Positions 25,645 through 39,085 of a stretch of 64,000 bases of DNA are shown piece by piece. Position 1 is the stretch's first letter. Every line of letters begins with the position of its first letter. Source of the stretch: Manis javanica (Eukaryota > Chordata > Mammalia > Pholidota > Manidae); the NCBI RefSeq assembly GCF_040802235.1, contig NC_133168.1, positions 35,483,759-35,547,758 on the forward strand, in the 5' to 3' direction. Below the pieces are notes generated by a model. It was not told where the DNA came from. It saw only the letters and a program-made list of their open reading frames with translations, and did no database searches. The position numbers and the translations under genes are program-made.

Positions 25645-27547
25645 TCTAGACCATAACCTCCTATTGGTTTAGTTGGTCTGGGGATATACATGAACATTGA
25701 CATCTTTAAATGCCCTGGGAAAATGCAGCCAGAATTGAGAACTGATCTATACCTGTTCCTTCAATTTATAGCCAAGAACAGAATCCACTAAGAATAAATT
25801 ATTTTTTTCACATGATCAGGTTTTATTCTGTTACTGTGTTTTCAAAAAAAAAAGGCATGATTTCTTCTGAGACCACACACACAGCCAATATGGAACAAAG
25901 ATAATCTGAAATGGGAAGCCAACTATTTTAACTTCCAGGGTTACCAGGTAGGGTTTGTCTCCCCTAATAATGTTGGATTCATTTTCATTCACTTAAAGGC
26001 ATGTATCCTCAATGGGACAAAAACTGGTTCTTGGAAAAAATTTTTGATAAGGGAATGGATTGGAGCCTTCCAAAGTTTAACCCTACCCAATAAAATCTTT
26101 TTTCTTACTATTAATTTCTCTCATTAGGGAGAAATATAATTCAAATTTATTTATTAAATTTAATTTGGGCTTAATTTTTCTCCTCAGGGAGTGATAATGA
26201 AAAAAAAAAGTTGAGAAAAACTGCTTTTAAGAGGTTTTGTAGTTTTTAACAATACAGGATCATTGTGTTCTGTGTGCTATATGTAGTCATATTAGTGGCT
26301 ATTTGTTGCAAAATGTTTGGAGCCAGATAATGTTTACAATATAAATTGCTGGCTACTCTTTATGCTGTAATTTCACTCTGTCCATCATGGTCAGTGTCAG
26401 AAATCATAGTGGTCACTATCATTATTTTTCTGGGATTGTAGTAGAGAATTTAGCATATTGACACATGCAACAAAAAGATATTTTGTTAAATTTTTAAAAC
26501 TCATATAATCCCAAATATATTGTGGGATGAGTATCTCAGGTTAAATAAACAGCTACTGAAATTTTTTCCTCAAAGTGAGTAGTAGCTTTGTTTGATATCT
26601 ACTAATATGTGGTAATATATTTCAAATTGATTTTTCCAGCATTTCATTGGAATGATAATGAGCATACATTATCAAGTTTAGGGCTAAATGAAAGATGCTA
26701 TCTCATGTATACTTTCAATAAATATTATTTTAAAAATAAAGCTATTTTCCCTTCTGCATATTTACTTTGTCAATGGCAAAGAATAATACAGCTTTAAATG
26801 CTTATGAACTGCTATTGCTAAGATGAAAAATGAGAACCCCAAAAACCTTAACTGCATTTTTTTGGCCACTAGAAGTGGGAAAAAAAACTGACTCAAATCA
26901 GAAGTTTAAGTCCTACTTGACTAGTATCTACCTGAGGAATCAAAACAAGTTACAATCCCACCTCATTTTTTATCATCGTTAGAAGGTTAGACTTTATTTT
27001 TAAGTTTCCTTCCCATCCTTCTAGTAGAGTCAGTCAATGAATGCTCTTTCTGTTGGACTTTTAAAATTTTTATTTCATTGTTTCTAAAAAGTGGCAATAT
27101 TTCTAATTGGATATGAAAAGTAAAAATAATCATCCAAAATTGGCACTATAAAAATTTAAAAGAGGATATTAGAGAAGAAAAATAGTATATTCCTTAATAA
27201 AATTTGAAGTAAAAAAGTAGGAAAGTGGTATAAATGAGCAGAGGACTTAAGTTTAGTATTAGTATACAGGCAGACATTTATCATCTAAAGGATACCTACA
27301 AATAAATGCAAGGGAGCTGAAATTTTCTTTGCTGGTCACTGTTGATCTCATCAGCAAAGGAAAGATTTGAAGGACACATTGGTCAGTTTGTCATAATTTG
27401 GTATCTGGAATATTGAGGTAGCAGAAACTTTAATGAACCACAAATTGCAATCTAGAATCAACTACCTCAGAGTTTATTAAACTCTAAACTGAAATCAAGT
27501 ATTACTTCCCCACGAGTGCTCATATATATAATAACTTTATATTTAAA

Positions 27548-27550
<3 letters not shown>

Positions 27551-27594
<44 letters not shown>

Positions 27595-27613
27595 GTGTGT
27601 ATATATATATATG
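27551..27613. repeat. (TA)n microsatellite
   Basis: Uninterrupted TA from 27,551 to 27,589, a short TG-rich break, then further TA to 27,613 and a CA-rich tail. Self-complementary and prone to cruciform formation and length change. Confidence 0.95.
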
Positions 27614-28039
27614 CACATACACACGTATACACACACTTCTGGTGAATTGGTTTGAGTGTAAATCAAGCCTATATAATTATTTTATATAACAAAACAGCAT
27701 AACATGGTATGTCAAACTATCCCTTTGATACCAATAACCCTGACTATGTTAGGATCACATGGGTAGCTTTTTTCAAATGTGTGATGTTGCAGTAATATTC
27801 CTTTACATCTTCTCAGGCTTTTAAGCCCATGGTTTTCATAAGTGTTGGCTTCCAGATTAGTGCAAGACTAGCACTAATATATTTGAGAATTCACCCAGTG
27901 TGGTCCCTTGAAAATCCATGTGCATTGTGCAGCCACATAGAATGAATTCAAAAAGGTGTTTCCTGTTGTTGACTCAAGAATTATCATCAGAATTATGGTA
28001 AAAAAAATCATGGTAATGAGTGCTTGATTCCTCACCAGG

Positions 28040-28215
28040 CTATTTCATGTACTTTACCTTATTTGCTCCCTATTTACCCCCTGCAGCAACTATATGAGGT
28101 GTGTGTAATTATTAAAATTTTACAGATAAGGACACTGAAGTTCACAGAGATTAAAATGTTATGCTTGCTCAAACTTGCAGTGTTACTAATGAATAGAGTC
28201 TGTACTAAGTTTGCT
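28040..28215 (-). mobile_element. MIR SINE fragment
   Basis: The core 'attttacagataaggacactg' followed by 'gttcacagagattaaaatg' matches the reverse of the MIR core region. It is old and diverged. Confidence 0.7.
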
Positions 28216-29224
28216 TAAGTTTGGCCCCAAAAATCATGCTCTTAGCTGACGGACACATAAGTCTTCCAATATTGGCTCTTGATTTGGGGGAAATTCCCAG
28301 TCTAGAACCACACTTCAATTTAATAATCACAGCATGTTAGGACATGTGAGGGATCAGAAATTAAGATAATCTCTGTCCTTAAGCAATTTAGAATTTAGTA
28401 AAATATCTACAACATAGAACTTACCTGGAAGAGTAAAATAGAGAACCACGAATCACAGGAGTCCTAAAATGTATCACTCTTAGAAGCCACATATACTAAA
28501 GCCATCAAAAAGCAGATCTACTCTTCATATTCAGGTTCAAACATTCTCCTTTAATAGTTGACAGATTTCCCTCTCTGGTACCAAGGAAACCAAAATGGAG
28601 AAGGAATAATGAAAACTGGTCCAAGTAAACTTAGTAGGAAATGGGCTATCTGAGCCTATTAGGAACTTGGGTTATTACGTAGAATGAGAACAGCACGTAG
28701 AATGCCTAACAGGTTTTTCTACCATGCACCTATTTCTAGAGTCTTAAAAATATTTATCTATTGTTTGTTTTACTTTCTTGGTACTTTGGCCTAAGTACTT
28801 TTTGGCAAAGATCAAGCTTAATAAAATTGGACGTTTTATAAAGAAGAGAAGGAAAATACTAGTAGCTACCTGTTAAAAGCAACCACCAAGTTGAATTTTA
28901 AAAATTCTCTAAATTTAACAGATGTCAACATTTCTTCACAGTTCTTAGCAACTAAATTTATAGATGTATTTAGAGTCCTTTTGGTGCATTTTCTCCCTTT
29001 GATGAGTGAACAAACTGCTAATTTCACTTACGCACCAAACATCAAGATTATGTATGTAAATCTCAGGAATGTTTTACTGTGTTCAGAGTGTTGTATTAAA
29101 ATAAATGACAAAGTACCATTTACAAGTGGGTTAAGAATAACCTTCAGCTGAGTCCTGAATACCCACATAAGTAAGGTTTTTGTTTTGTTTTATGCCAAAT
29201 TTAATACAGATAACTGTTAGCAGA

Positions 29225-29395
29225 AGGGACTCTAGCTTGAAATAAAAAACTTGAGTCTGTGTGGCTTGCATCTTAGGCAGTTTAACTTTCTGAGCCTGTT
29301 TTCTCAACTATTAAAATGGAGATTATTTTAGGATTATGAAATTAACATGAGAACACAAGTGAAAGTGCCTGACGTATCTCAGATCTCAAGATTGT
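29225..29395 (+). mobile_element. MIR SINE fragment
   Basis: Plus-strand MIR order with 'tctgagcctgttttctcaac' and 'taaaatggagattatttta', followed by a diverged 3' part around 'gtgcctgacgt'. Confidence 0.6.
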
Positions 29396-30907
29396 CACAC
29401 CAAAGAAGGTGTATCTGACAAAATCGAATACCAAGATTCAAATTACAACTCCACGGGGCAGGGCAATAAAAAATTAAGAATATAGGTAATCCATTTGGTT
29501 TTTAATAATGAAATTGGATTTAAGGAAACTTGAGTAAGCTGGAGATGGAGCAGCAGAAACAGAAAATGATGAGGAGGTGATCTGAGTGAGGAAGGTCAGG
29601 TTTATGGGTGTCCGAGCTCAAAACCCAGAGCAGAAAAGCTTACTACTCATGGGGCCATATAGCCTAAGTAGACCAAAATGACTGCGCTCCCTTGGTGAAC
29701 AGATGGGAGAACCTCTTAACTGGTTTGGAAGTCAGCATGAAGAATAATTTGGGTCTAGAACTGAGGAAGAAGAAAAAGCAATGCAAAGTGGGAGCAGGGA
29801 ATAGGAGTGAACCAGCTGGCTGGTAACTGAAACCTAGAGAATGCCTGTGTTACAACAGAACAGAAACAACGGAATCTGTAACAGATGAGTGGTACCAGCC
29901 TTCTAGAAAAACTGGTTAGGCTAAAGCTGACAATAAACCAAGGGCAACAAAAAGGATATTTGCTGACTCGTAGAACTAATTAATGCTTGAAACAAGTGAC
30001 TGATGATGCAGACATCAATCACTAAAACTGAAAAGGTAAAAGGAACATTGTGAGAATTTAGGATTAGATGGGTGTAGAGCCTGCAAAAGAAAATATAGCT
30101 AATACTAAAAAGTTCTCCAGGCCTAGAAAAGTTATACTTCAGCAAGTAGAACTTGCAAGTAAGAATTGCGCCAAGAATCAGCCAGTCTAACTATACTTAA
30201 CAATCTCTACTTCAAATCAGTAATTTTAGGTAGCTTATGTCAAATTTTTGTTTGGATGACTAAAAATACTTGGTTATTCATCTTCACAAATCTTGCAGCA
30301 TCCACAGCCCTCTACTACGGAGAATGCAGAGGTATTTATCTCCTAAACCTTCCTGTGATAGCTGCTGAACAGCAAAATATTACTGGTAATTGAAGTTATG
30401 TCCCACATCATTTGTTTCTAGACATATTTCAATCATGTTATTCTTTCTTTTTAAGGCACCACACTGGTGTAAGAAATTAGTACTTACATAATGCACAATG
30501 ACTAATTTTTCTGCAACTCTACCTTAAGCTTATTAAGAGTAAGACAAAGGAGGAATATAGTTACCATAAATGTAGTAAACAAGGATGGTACATGGAGGAC
30601 AGTTTTCCACTGTTATTTATTTTAAGTAAATGACAATATGGTGCTTTAATTGCCACCTAAAACTACACTGGTTGTACAGGGAAAATTATGCCAAATATGC
30701 AATTGCAGTTGGGCTTATTTACCATTTTCCAACTAAAAAACACTTGGAAGTTTCTGGTGGCTCTTGCCCTCCCCCCCTTTTTTATCAAAGCTTCAGAATG
30801 ATGTTTACTGTGACAACTTGATAATTTTATTTCCCAACCTTTTATTAGCCTAGACAACACAGAAATTTATTTTTTAAGAAAACAAGAAATACAGCAGAGT
30901 GACCAAT

Positions 30908-30913
30908 TTTATT
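30908..30913 (-). terminator. TSPYL4: Candidate TSPYL4 poly(A) signal
   Basis: TTTATT on the plus strand (AATAAA on the gene strand), with agcagagt 15 bases beyond at the likely cleavage region. The same pair of features occurs with nearly the same spacing downstream of TSPYL1 (46,626-46,631 and 46,610), which supports it as the inherited poly(A) site. A second TTTATT lies at 30,866-30,871. Confidence 0.6.
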
Positions 30914-32435
30914 TTGCCTTCAAGCACAAAGGAGAAGACTAAAATACTAAATTCTTCTTTAGTTTGACAGAGCAATTGTACAAATACACTGGTTAGGAAC
31001 ATAAAATGTCAACAACATTACAACTAGGGCAAGAAATATCAAGACAACAGAGTTGTGTTTTTGAGACTGCTTTCACAAAACACAGAAACAATTTGCAAAA
31101 TTTCAAAGATCACATTCAAATAACATTTCTAAGAGCAGAGCTATATATTTGAAGAGAGACCAGAACAAACTGATATATTAATGAATATTCACAGAAGTCT
31201 TCATACTGCACAAGGAACAAGTTTGGTGTTTTTGTGCAATCTCAATTACAAGCAAAAAGCAGGCCTGTAAATGTCAATTTTGCCAATAAGCAAAAATGGG
31301 AAAAGGGAATAGGAGTTACTCAAACATAATGCAATATGGAGCATATACCAGTAATCTTCCACATACATACAGTCAATCCTAGAATAACACAGAAAAAACA
31401 TCCACTTGCATTTTTATGCACAAACATCTGGTGAATCCAAAGATTGAGAAAAAAATGGGAGTAGAACCTAACTCCTCCAAGCATCCTCTTTAAACGTCAA
31501 CCACTTTGACTCTCCCACCTTTTCTGAGAAAAGCCTCTGGACCTTCCACCTCTGGCCCTGCAGGGCTCCAGGCTTTCCATTCTGCCTTTCCAAGCCCACC
31601 CCACAGGATGCTTATTTTTGTTTCAGGCTTTCAGCTTGCCCAGCCTAGAGCAGCCTTCCCACTGCTCTGTGTCCAGACCTCCCAAGCCTTCATGGAGCTT
31701 AGGGCAAGGCCTTCAAAATTAAAGGAGAAAGCATAAGAGCATATAGTCATTACCACCACCATACAACTCCCAAGTCAGATAGCCCTGACAGCACTGCTGT
31801 CCACCTCCTGGGAGCTCTCCTGGAAATGGAGGGACTACACATATCCCTTTACGCCCTGGGAGGGAGACTTGGCATCCCTCAGTGCAGACTGCAGCCTGCC
31901 CCTCATTTGTTAGGATAAAATCAGGGAAGGAAGTGGAGAAAGAGGGCTAAGAGCCAAAAAGGCCGGCACAGGAGGCCACTTGGAAACAAAGTAACACCTT
32001 CAAAATGCTGCTTTGGGGTTATTTCTAAGTGGACCAAGGCCCAAAAAAGGATTTCCATGGAGTGAAACTTCAGTTGCTTTAGAACACAACCTGCTCTGGG
32101 TCTGTCTGAAACTGTGAGGCTCTTTTCCCTGTCCTCCCAGCTTCTCACACTGAAGCTCAAGAAACACACATAAGGTTATGGTAGGACAGGGGAAAAGGTG
32201 TGGATGTCAAAGCTGGCCCAGAAGAACACTGCCCAAACTAAGCAATCAACCTACAGGTGTCCCTTTGAAATGTTTAGACCTTGCTATATCAATTTGGGGT
32301 CAGGGCAGAAAAAGGCAGTAAGAGTTCTGGAGTCTATCGTTTAGTAACCTTTCTCCCTCTGGACACAATCAAACAGAGAGCAAATTAAACCACCAGCTTT
32401 TTTGCCAGTCTTGTTTTCTGTTTCTGAGTTTTAAC

Positions 32436-32520
32436 TGCTTCGGAGAAAGGGAGGGAGGACGGTAAGGGGACAAAGGAGGAGGGAGTGAGGAGAGAGAGAG
32501 AAGAGGAAGAGAGAGAGACA
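32436..32520. repeat. Purine-rich simple sequence
   Basis: A long GA-rich tract (gagagagagaagagg style) inside the inferred TSPYL4 3'UTR; on the transcript it is a pyrimidine tract. Confidence 0.85.
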
Positions 32521-33584
32521 GATGCACAACAGGCCCCACAGGCCAAACATACCTCTTCCGTAGTGCTCCTACCCTGACAACTTTGTCTTGCTCACAGCGG
32601 GTGCAGTAGGGTCAGGAGGGAGCTGCCTAATAAAGCTGCGGAGGAGATTAAGGTGGTTTGTTTGCTCAGGCTTAGAAAGGCCAACTGCTGGAAGTGTACT
32701 CCATAAGACCTGCTTTGAACATATGACAATTAGGTTGATGGGTAACCATAGGGTGGGAGAAGCAGGGAGTTCCTTTATGCTACCTAGGAGTCTAAGTCTA
32801 CAGATCATTCCTGAAGAGGAAGGCAATGGTGCCTGTGCAAAGCTCATCCAGAAAGCTGAGAGGTTTGGGCGGGGCCACAGCATAGGCCTTCATACTCACC
32901 AGTACCAGGTCACAATGCAAAGTGCCCAAAGACATAAGACGACCAACAGTGATAACACAGAATACCTCTCATCTGTTACCCCAGCCATTCCTAGCAGCCA
33001 CCCACCAGCCACCTGCTTATCCTGCCAGATGATCAGCAGGGTGGATGGCATGGACCCAGGAAGGCAGTTGGGAACCTGTCAGTGGCAGCCTGTAATGTCC
33101 AGTTTGGCTGACAGCCGACATCATCCGTATCAACTTCATCTTGCAGCAGGGACACTCCCAGACCTCCCATGGAGTACATGGGTTTCACAGGGCAACCAGC
33201 ATAAAGTATGAAACCCAGCAGTCATTTGCACATATCGAGCTTTTTTGTGGTAGATAACACTTAAAGAACTGGGAGAAGATCATAGTCACAGAGCCCAAGG
33301 CATGCAAAGGAAAGCAATGTGTATCTACAGCATCATATGCTTGGCACAGAAGTCATGCACTTGGAAAATATAACAGGATGCAGAACAGCATGAAGGCCCA
33401 GAGGAAAAGCACAGGCATAGAAGAGAGAGTCTTGGAACTGATTGTTGAAGAGTTGGAAGAAACAAAGGACAAAATAATCCAGTGTGAGGAGAAAGCAGAT
33501 GGAAGACTGCATGTTGTTGGCTAAGCACAGGTCCAAAAGGTGGTGGTAAGGAAACTTATGCAGGAGCTTCTCACAAGCACAGGA

Positions 33585-34835
<1,251 letters not shown>

Positions 34836-34914
34836 CTAGGGCCTTGTCCTCTGCAGAAGCCGCGCTCCACCCCAACCCGCCCCTCGCACCGCCCCCCTTT
34901 TCACGCTAGGACTT

Positions 34915-34928
34915 GCTGCCATGGCAAC
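34915..34928. promoter_or_regulatory. X-box-like palindrome (RFX-type)
   Basis: gctgccatggcaac is one base from a perfect GTTGCCATGGCAAC palindrome, the classic RFX-family binding site. It lies about 110 bp upstream of the TSPYL4 ATG, immediately before the CRE. Binding is inferred from the motif only. Confidence 0.5.
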
Positions 34929-34931
34929 CGG

Positions 34932-34939
34932 TGACGTCA
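34932..34939. promoter_or_regulatory. TSPYL4: CRE (TGACGTCA) upstream of TSPYL4
   Basis: A perfect palindromic CRE 127 bp upstream of the start codon. An identical CRE lies at the matching place upstream of TSPYL1 (49,847-49,854). The DNA just beyond also aligns (tcttaac, then gcgcgaaaactcg here and gcgagaactcg there), so the element predates the duplication. Confidence 0.7.
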
Positions 34940-34999
34940 GGGCGGTCGCGTCTTAACCCCGCGCGAAAACTCGTTGCTCTTTGTGATTATGCTTTTGTC

Positions 35000-37290
35000 A
35001 AGGGTATTCCTTTGTGTTACAAAATGTGAATTTCGTCAGTCTGGGAAAGACTTGGCTTACATAAATGGACGAAGACTAAACTCAAGCATGTGAGAACTGT
35101 GTTAATATGGCTTCCTAAGTTCTAAATTAATTTATAAGACACCTAAACTATTCTTTAAAATATTTACTCGAGGTATTCTATTGTCTATTCAAATTAGCAC
35201 AAATGCCTTCTCTTGTAGATTCAGCAATTAACATTTCTTTAATGTGCGGAGTTATGGCTGTTACCAAAGAATTGAGTTTGATTTTTAATAAAGTGAAGTG
35301 TTGCTGTGTTGTGTCATTTAAAAAATTAGGAGCCGCTGAAAGGGAATATTTTCTGATCCTAGTAAGACAAAATGAAGGATTATTTCAATTAGCCTTCGAG
35401 ATTTTAAAGTTTGTGTGCTTTGGTCAACCACTACGAAGAAATCGGACAATATTTCCTCTTAGCTTTAAATATAAGTAACTATGTGTCTTCCTTTCTTGGG
35501 ACCCACATGCGCGCGAGCGCGCAAGTTTAGTCTTTTTGAGCGTTACTGAAAGAAGTATAACTTAAGATTTCAGTTTCAAAAAGTATGTGTGTTACATGTC
35601 TCTAATCCTCAAGTTACAATCTTAACCTAAAAGAATCCTGCTTCGTAATGCCTTTGGGCATGGAGCCAGCAAATACTTGCCATAATAATACTGTTTATTC
35701 AAGTCAGTTCATCCAATTCATTTGATATTATTGTCACTATTATCTGTTGTTATTTGTTGGAGTGTGAAAGTACTGCTTAATCCTTTCAAAACTGCAAGAA
35801 TGAAGGAAAACATATCTTGTATAGTTTGAATGTTTAAATTATATTACAAAAATGATTATGGTTATTATTCTTTGTAATAGAAATTCCACTAGAGAACCCC
35901 AGATTATGATCACTTTCAAATTAGGACTCAGAAGAAAATCCAGTGAGAAGTAAAGATTTAGGGAAAAAGAGAAAAGCAGCAGGTATATTGAGACTTCCAG
36001 TGAGGAAAGTAGTACAGACCTGGCCCAACTAAGAATGAGATGCAAATAATGGAAGGCCACTGCAGACGTTACAGAAAAATAGCCTGTCATGCAGCTTTAT
36101 AGTTTAGCTCACAAAAGTCTTCCAGAGAATTCATAAGAAATTAAGAATTTATATCTCTAGTCAGCCTACTCAAGGACAGACTGTCTAGATTGACAGCTGC
36201 CAGCTAATTGGTTATCTCCCTGAAAAAATGTGCAAACAAGATTCACTCTTCCCAGACTACACTAATTTTTCTCTCCCCTTCTTTCTTTTAATAAATCTTA
36301 TTTTTGTCTTTGTGAGGTGAAATTAATCTATTGATTTATCCTTCTTCTAAACAAGAAAACAGTGTAATATAGTTAAGTGACTATATTTATTTGAGTTATT
36401 CTTTTGACACTACTTTGCCTTTCTTTTCCTAAAGATTCCTTAGGAAAAGAAATCGGTTGGATGATTAAATCTCCATTACTTTAAACATCCCTGTCTCTGG
36501 CTTTGATTTTTCCTGCCAATGGAGTCCTTTTCCACTAATAACTGTCTGACCATTCTCTGAAAGTCCATGATTGGACACTTTAATTGGCAAATTGTCTCCT
36601 CCCATCTCCTATGAATAACCTTCCTTAACTGCCTTACCATTTTGATAGTCTTCTGAATTTTTATAGTTCTTACATCCTTTGCCATCCAATTTAGTATTTA
36701 TGTATCTTCTATCTTTAACTTTCTTGGTTGTTTCATGCAGATCAGTTTCCTCATCCCAGCTAGACAAGAACTGCATTAGTGGCTGCTTCTTCCTTGGCAT
36801 ATACTATAGTACAGCCCAGTGACTACCTCATAGAAGAAGTTAATGAAACTTGATGATTAGATTTAAATGAAAAATTTTAAAGGTTTTATCAAAGTGAATA
36901 ATATGACTGTGCTGGTATTTCATTTTGAGTAGGGTGGATATATAGTAACTGTGAATCATTTTATATTTTTTGTGTATAACTGAGCCTGTTCTATTGGCAA
37001 TAAACCTCACTGCACAGGAAAAGATACATAACAACTTACGATTCTATGGAAAAATATCCACAAACAATGCCATGTAAGAAGTAATTTTCATTTCCTATGG
37101 GACAAGGAGTTTAACAGAAGTTCAAACATAAATTAATACAAATAGAAATGACTTTACTAAAATGCACAGTAAATACTGGAAAATGAAATATCCCCTATTA
37201 TTACTCTTTTGAACAGCAAGATTGTTTTTTCAGAACAATATGATTTCTGGTTATGTACACATTATAACCTTTATTTAGTGTCTTCTATAT
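35000..37290. other. Upstream flank of TSPYL4, no gene seen
   Basis: Non-coding DNA that aligns in patches with 49,960-52,560. It includes an alternating gcgcgcgagcgcgc tract at 35,509-35,522. A 91-codon frame at 35,203-35,478 has no family features and is not supported by arm 2. Confidence 0.55.
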
Positions 37291-37299
37291 ACCGGACAC

Positions 37300-37495
37300 A
37301 CACTTAAAAGTGTTATTTAATCCTCACAACAACCCTGTGAGGTGGTACTCTTATGACTTCCACTTTACTTTACCTCAGAAGGACTTGGCAAAGAGAAATT
37401 GAGTCACTTACACAAAGTCACACCAGCAAAGAGGCCAGCAATCCAGACCCAGGTAATCTGACTCAAAAACCTGTGCAGTCATTCATTATATTATT
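37300..37495 (-). mobile_element. MIR SINE, arm 1 copy
   Basis: Reverse MIR order: 'taatcctcacaacaaccctg', 'tgaggtggtac', 'tcacacagcta'-like 'gtcacaccagcaaagagg', 'atccagacccaggtaatctg'. The unique DNA after it (37,500-37,680) aligns with the DNA after the MIR at 52,590-52,810, so this insertion predates the tandem duplication. Confidence 0.85.
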
Positions 37496-38369
37496 CTGCA
37501 ACCCTACACATAAAAGTGAGAAGGTACTTTTCTTAGAAATAAGAGCATACAACCATCCCAATTTATGTTAAATCTTCTCCTTCATTTTTCTCTTACCCTT
37601 CCCCATCCACAAATTGTTGGGAAGTGCCCAGTTCTTAAGGAAGAAACAAGAATTCATGATCCTCGCAGTAAGGCCTTAAATCGAAAGTTCTCAATTTATT
37701 AGATTAATATTCCTTTTGCTTGTTTTTTCTTTAATGGTGTTATGTAGACCCATTCTTACTGGAGGCGGTTATTAGGCACGGGCTACAGTCCCACCTCTAC
37801 CTTTCCGTAAACTATGGAAATTTGGGCAAGCGGTTTAACTTTTCAAAATCTCAATTTACACATTTTTTAAAAATGGGACTAGTAAGATCACCTCACCTAT
37901 ATTCATCCACTTCTGACAGTAATGGGTCAACATTGTAATGTAAGTGAACATTCTTTCTAAGTAAGAAGTTGCTTTTCTAATATTTCTCTCCTCTCTCACC
38001 CCCAGTTCCTTCTTTCTTTCTTTTCCTTCCTTTCTTTAAAAAGTATTTAATGAACCACTTACAGTCAAAAGATACTTTTGAACAATATGCCCTGAATGAC
38101 CCTTAGCATATGAGTCACCTCTCCTGGGCTCCAAAAGCCCAGAGTCGAGTTGAGCAGCAACAGAAGCATTCCATAGAAACATTTCTCAAAACAGGACAAA
38201 GGCATCTTCAGCAGTCAGCCCCTCTGTGTCCAGGGCCAGGCCAAATTTGCCACTTCCAACAGAAAGCTGTCCTGCTTTTCGAGAAAACAGTGTTTAAGAA
38301 CCACATCCTTCACATTCCAGGAAAATGCTATTACAGGAAAATTCCTTATAGGTAAGAGTCAAGGGTAGA

Positions 38370-38830
38370 TCTGGCTTTGGCACCAATTCAATGTGAAGTT
38401 TGATGTGGTGGCCATGAAAATGCACCTCACAGACCTCCAAATACAGGGAAAATAATTGCAATGATTGCTGCACCTTACAATCTACAGACTTTTCATACTA
38501 AGACCACACCTCCCATGAACTAATCCAGCCAGTGACTGAGCATAGGGTACTAGAAAGCTGCTTTCTGAGAGATAGGACTGACATCTGACTCTACTTGGCT
38601 CAAGGACACCCCAACTGGCCTTGCTGAATCTGCCTTAGGCGATATAGGAGTCTAGTACACTTCTACCAACTTCTTCTTGCTCTCCTTTTCACTCAAAATC
38701 AGATTTGCTTCCATCTTTTTTTCTGGCTCCCTCCCAATTTCACTCACTCAGGTGTTTCCCCTAATAAAATCTTGGTTCATCTAATCCAAATAACTTCTGC
38801 TTTTCAGAGGAACCAGAGTAACACACTTGG
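38370..38830 (+). mobile_element. Possible ancient LTR, family unresolved
   Basis: Ends with a pattern seen in old LTRs: AATAAA at 38,763-38,768 followed 60 bases later by 'ggaaccagagtaacaca'. No counterpart was seen in arm 2. I could not name a family, so this is tentative. Confidence 0.35.
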
Positions 38831-38929
38831 AAGACCATTTAACCTTGTTTCAATTTTTATATCTTGCAAATAGGAAGAGTGAGAGAGAAGAGCTAGAAAT
38901 AGGAAAAGCCTTAGTGTATATCATGTGCC

Positions 38930-39085
38930 ATACATTATTTTACATAATCATTCCATCATATTTAATGTGGCAGGTAGTACTGCTATTTTACAGAAGAGAA
39001 AGCTGAAAATAGAAATCAAATCACTAACCCCAGGTTACTGTAAAGTCTACATTTGAACCCAGGCCTCTTCTGACTTCAAGGTTTT
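38930..39085 (-). mobile_element. MIR SINE fragment
   Basis: Contains the reverse MIR core 'attttacagaagagaaagctg' and the end 'catttgaacccaggcctctt'. A further short MIR-like piece (gttgtgaggatcaaatgaga) follows at 39,120-39,160. Confidence 0.7.

Larger units (their letters stand above)
25246..30890. other. Intergenic DNA between convergent NT5DC1 and TSPYL4
   Basis: 5.6 kb between the two converging genes. It contains a MER5A copy, two MIR fragments and a TA microsatellite, listed separately. No coding region or RNA gene was recognised in the rest. Confidence 0.6.
30891..33584 (-). other. TSPYL4: TSPYL4 3' untranslated region
   Basis: The minus-strand stretch from the stop codon to the candidate poly(A) site. 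It has no conserved frame, contains a GA/TC-rich tract at 32,436-32,520, and its gene-proximal part (33,340-33,584) aligns with the same part of TSPYL1 (48,190-48,424). The 2.7 kb length is inferred from the poly(A) signal and from alignment to arm 2. Confidence 0.6.

Noticed and set aside
32588-33211. 207-codon plus-strand open frame next to TSPYL4
   Set aside because: It is antisense to the TSPYL4 3'UTR, begins with TTG, has no family features and is not preserved in the TSPYL1 arm.
35203-35478. 91-codon frame upstream of TSPYL4, possible small gene
   Set aside because: No recognisable motif, AT-rich codons, and the matching part of the TSPYL1 arm gives no similar frame.
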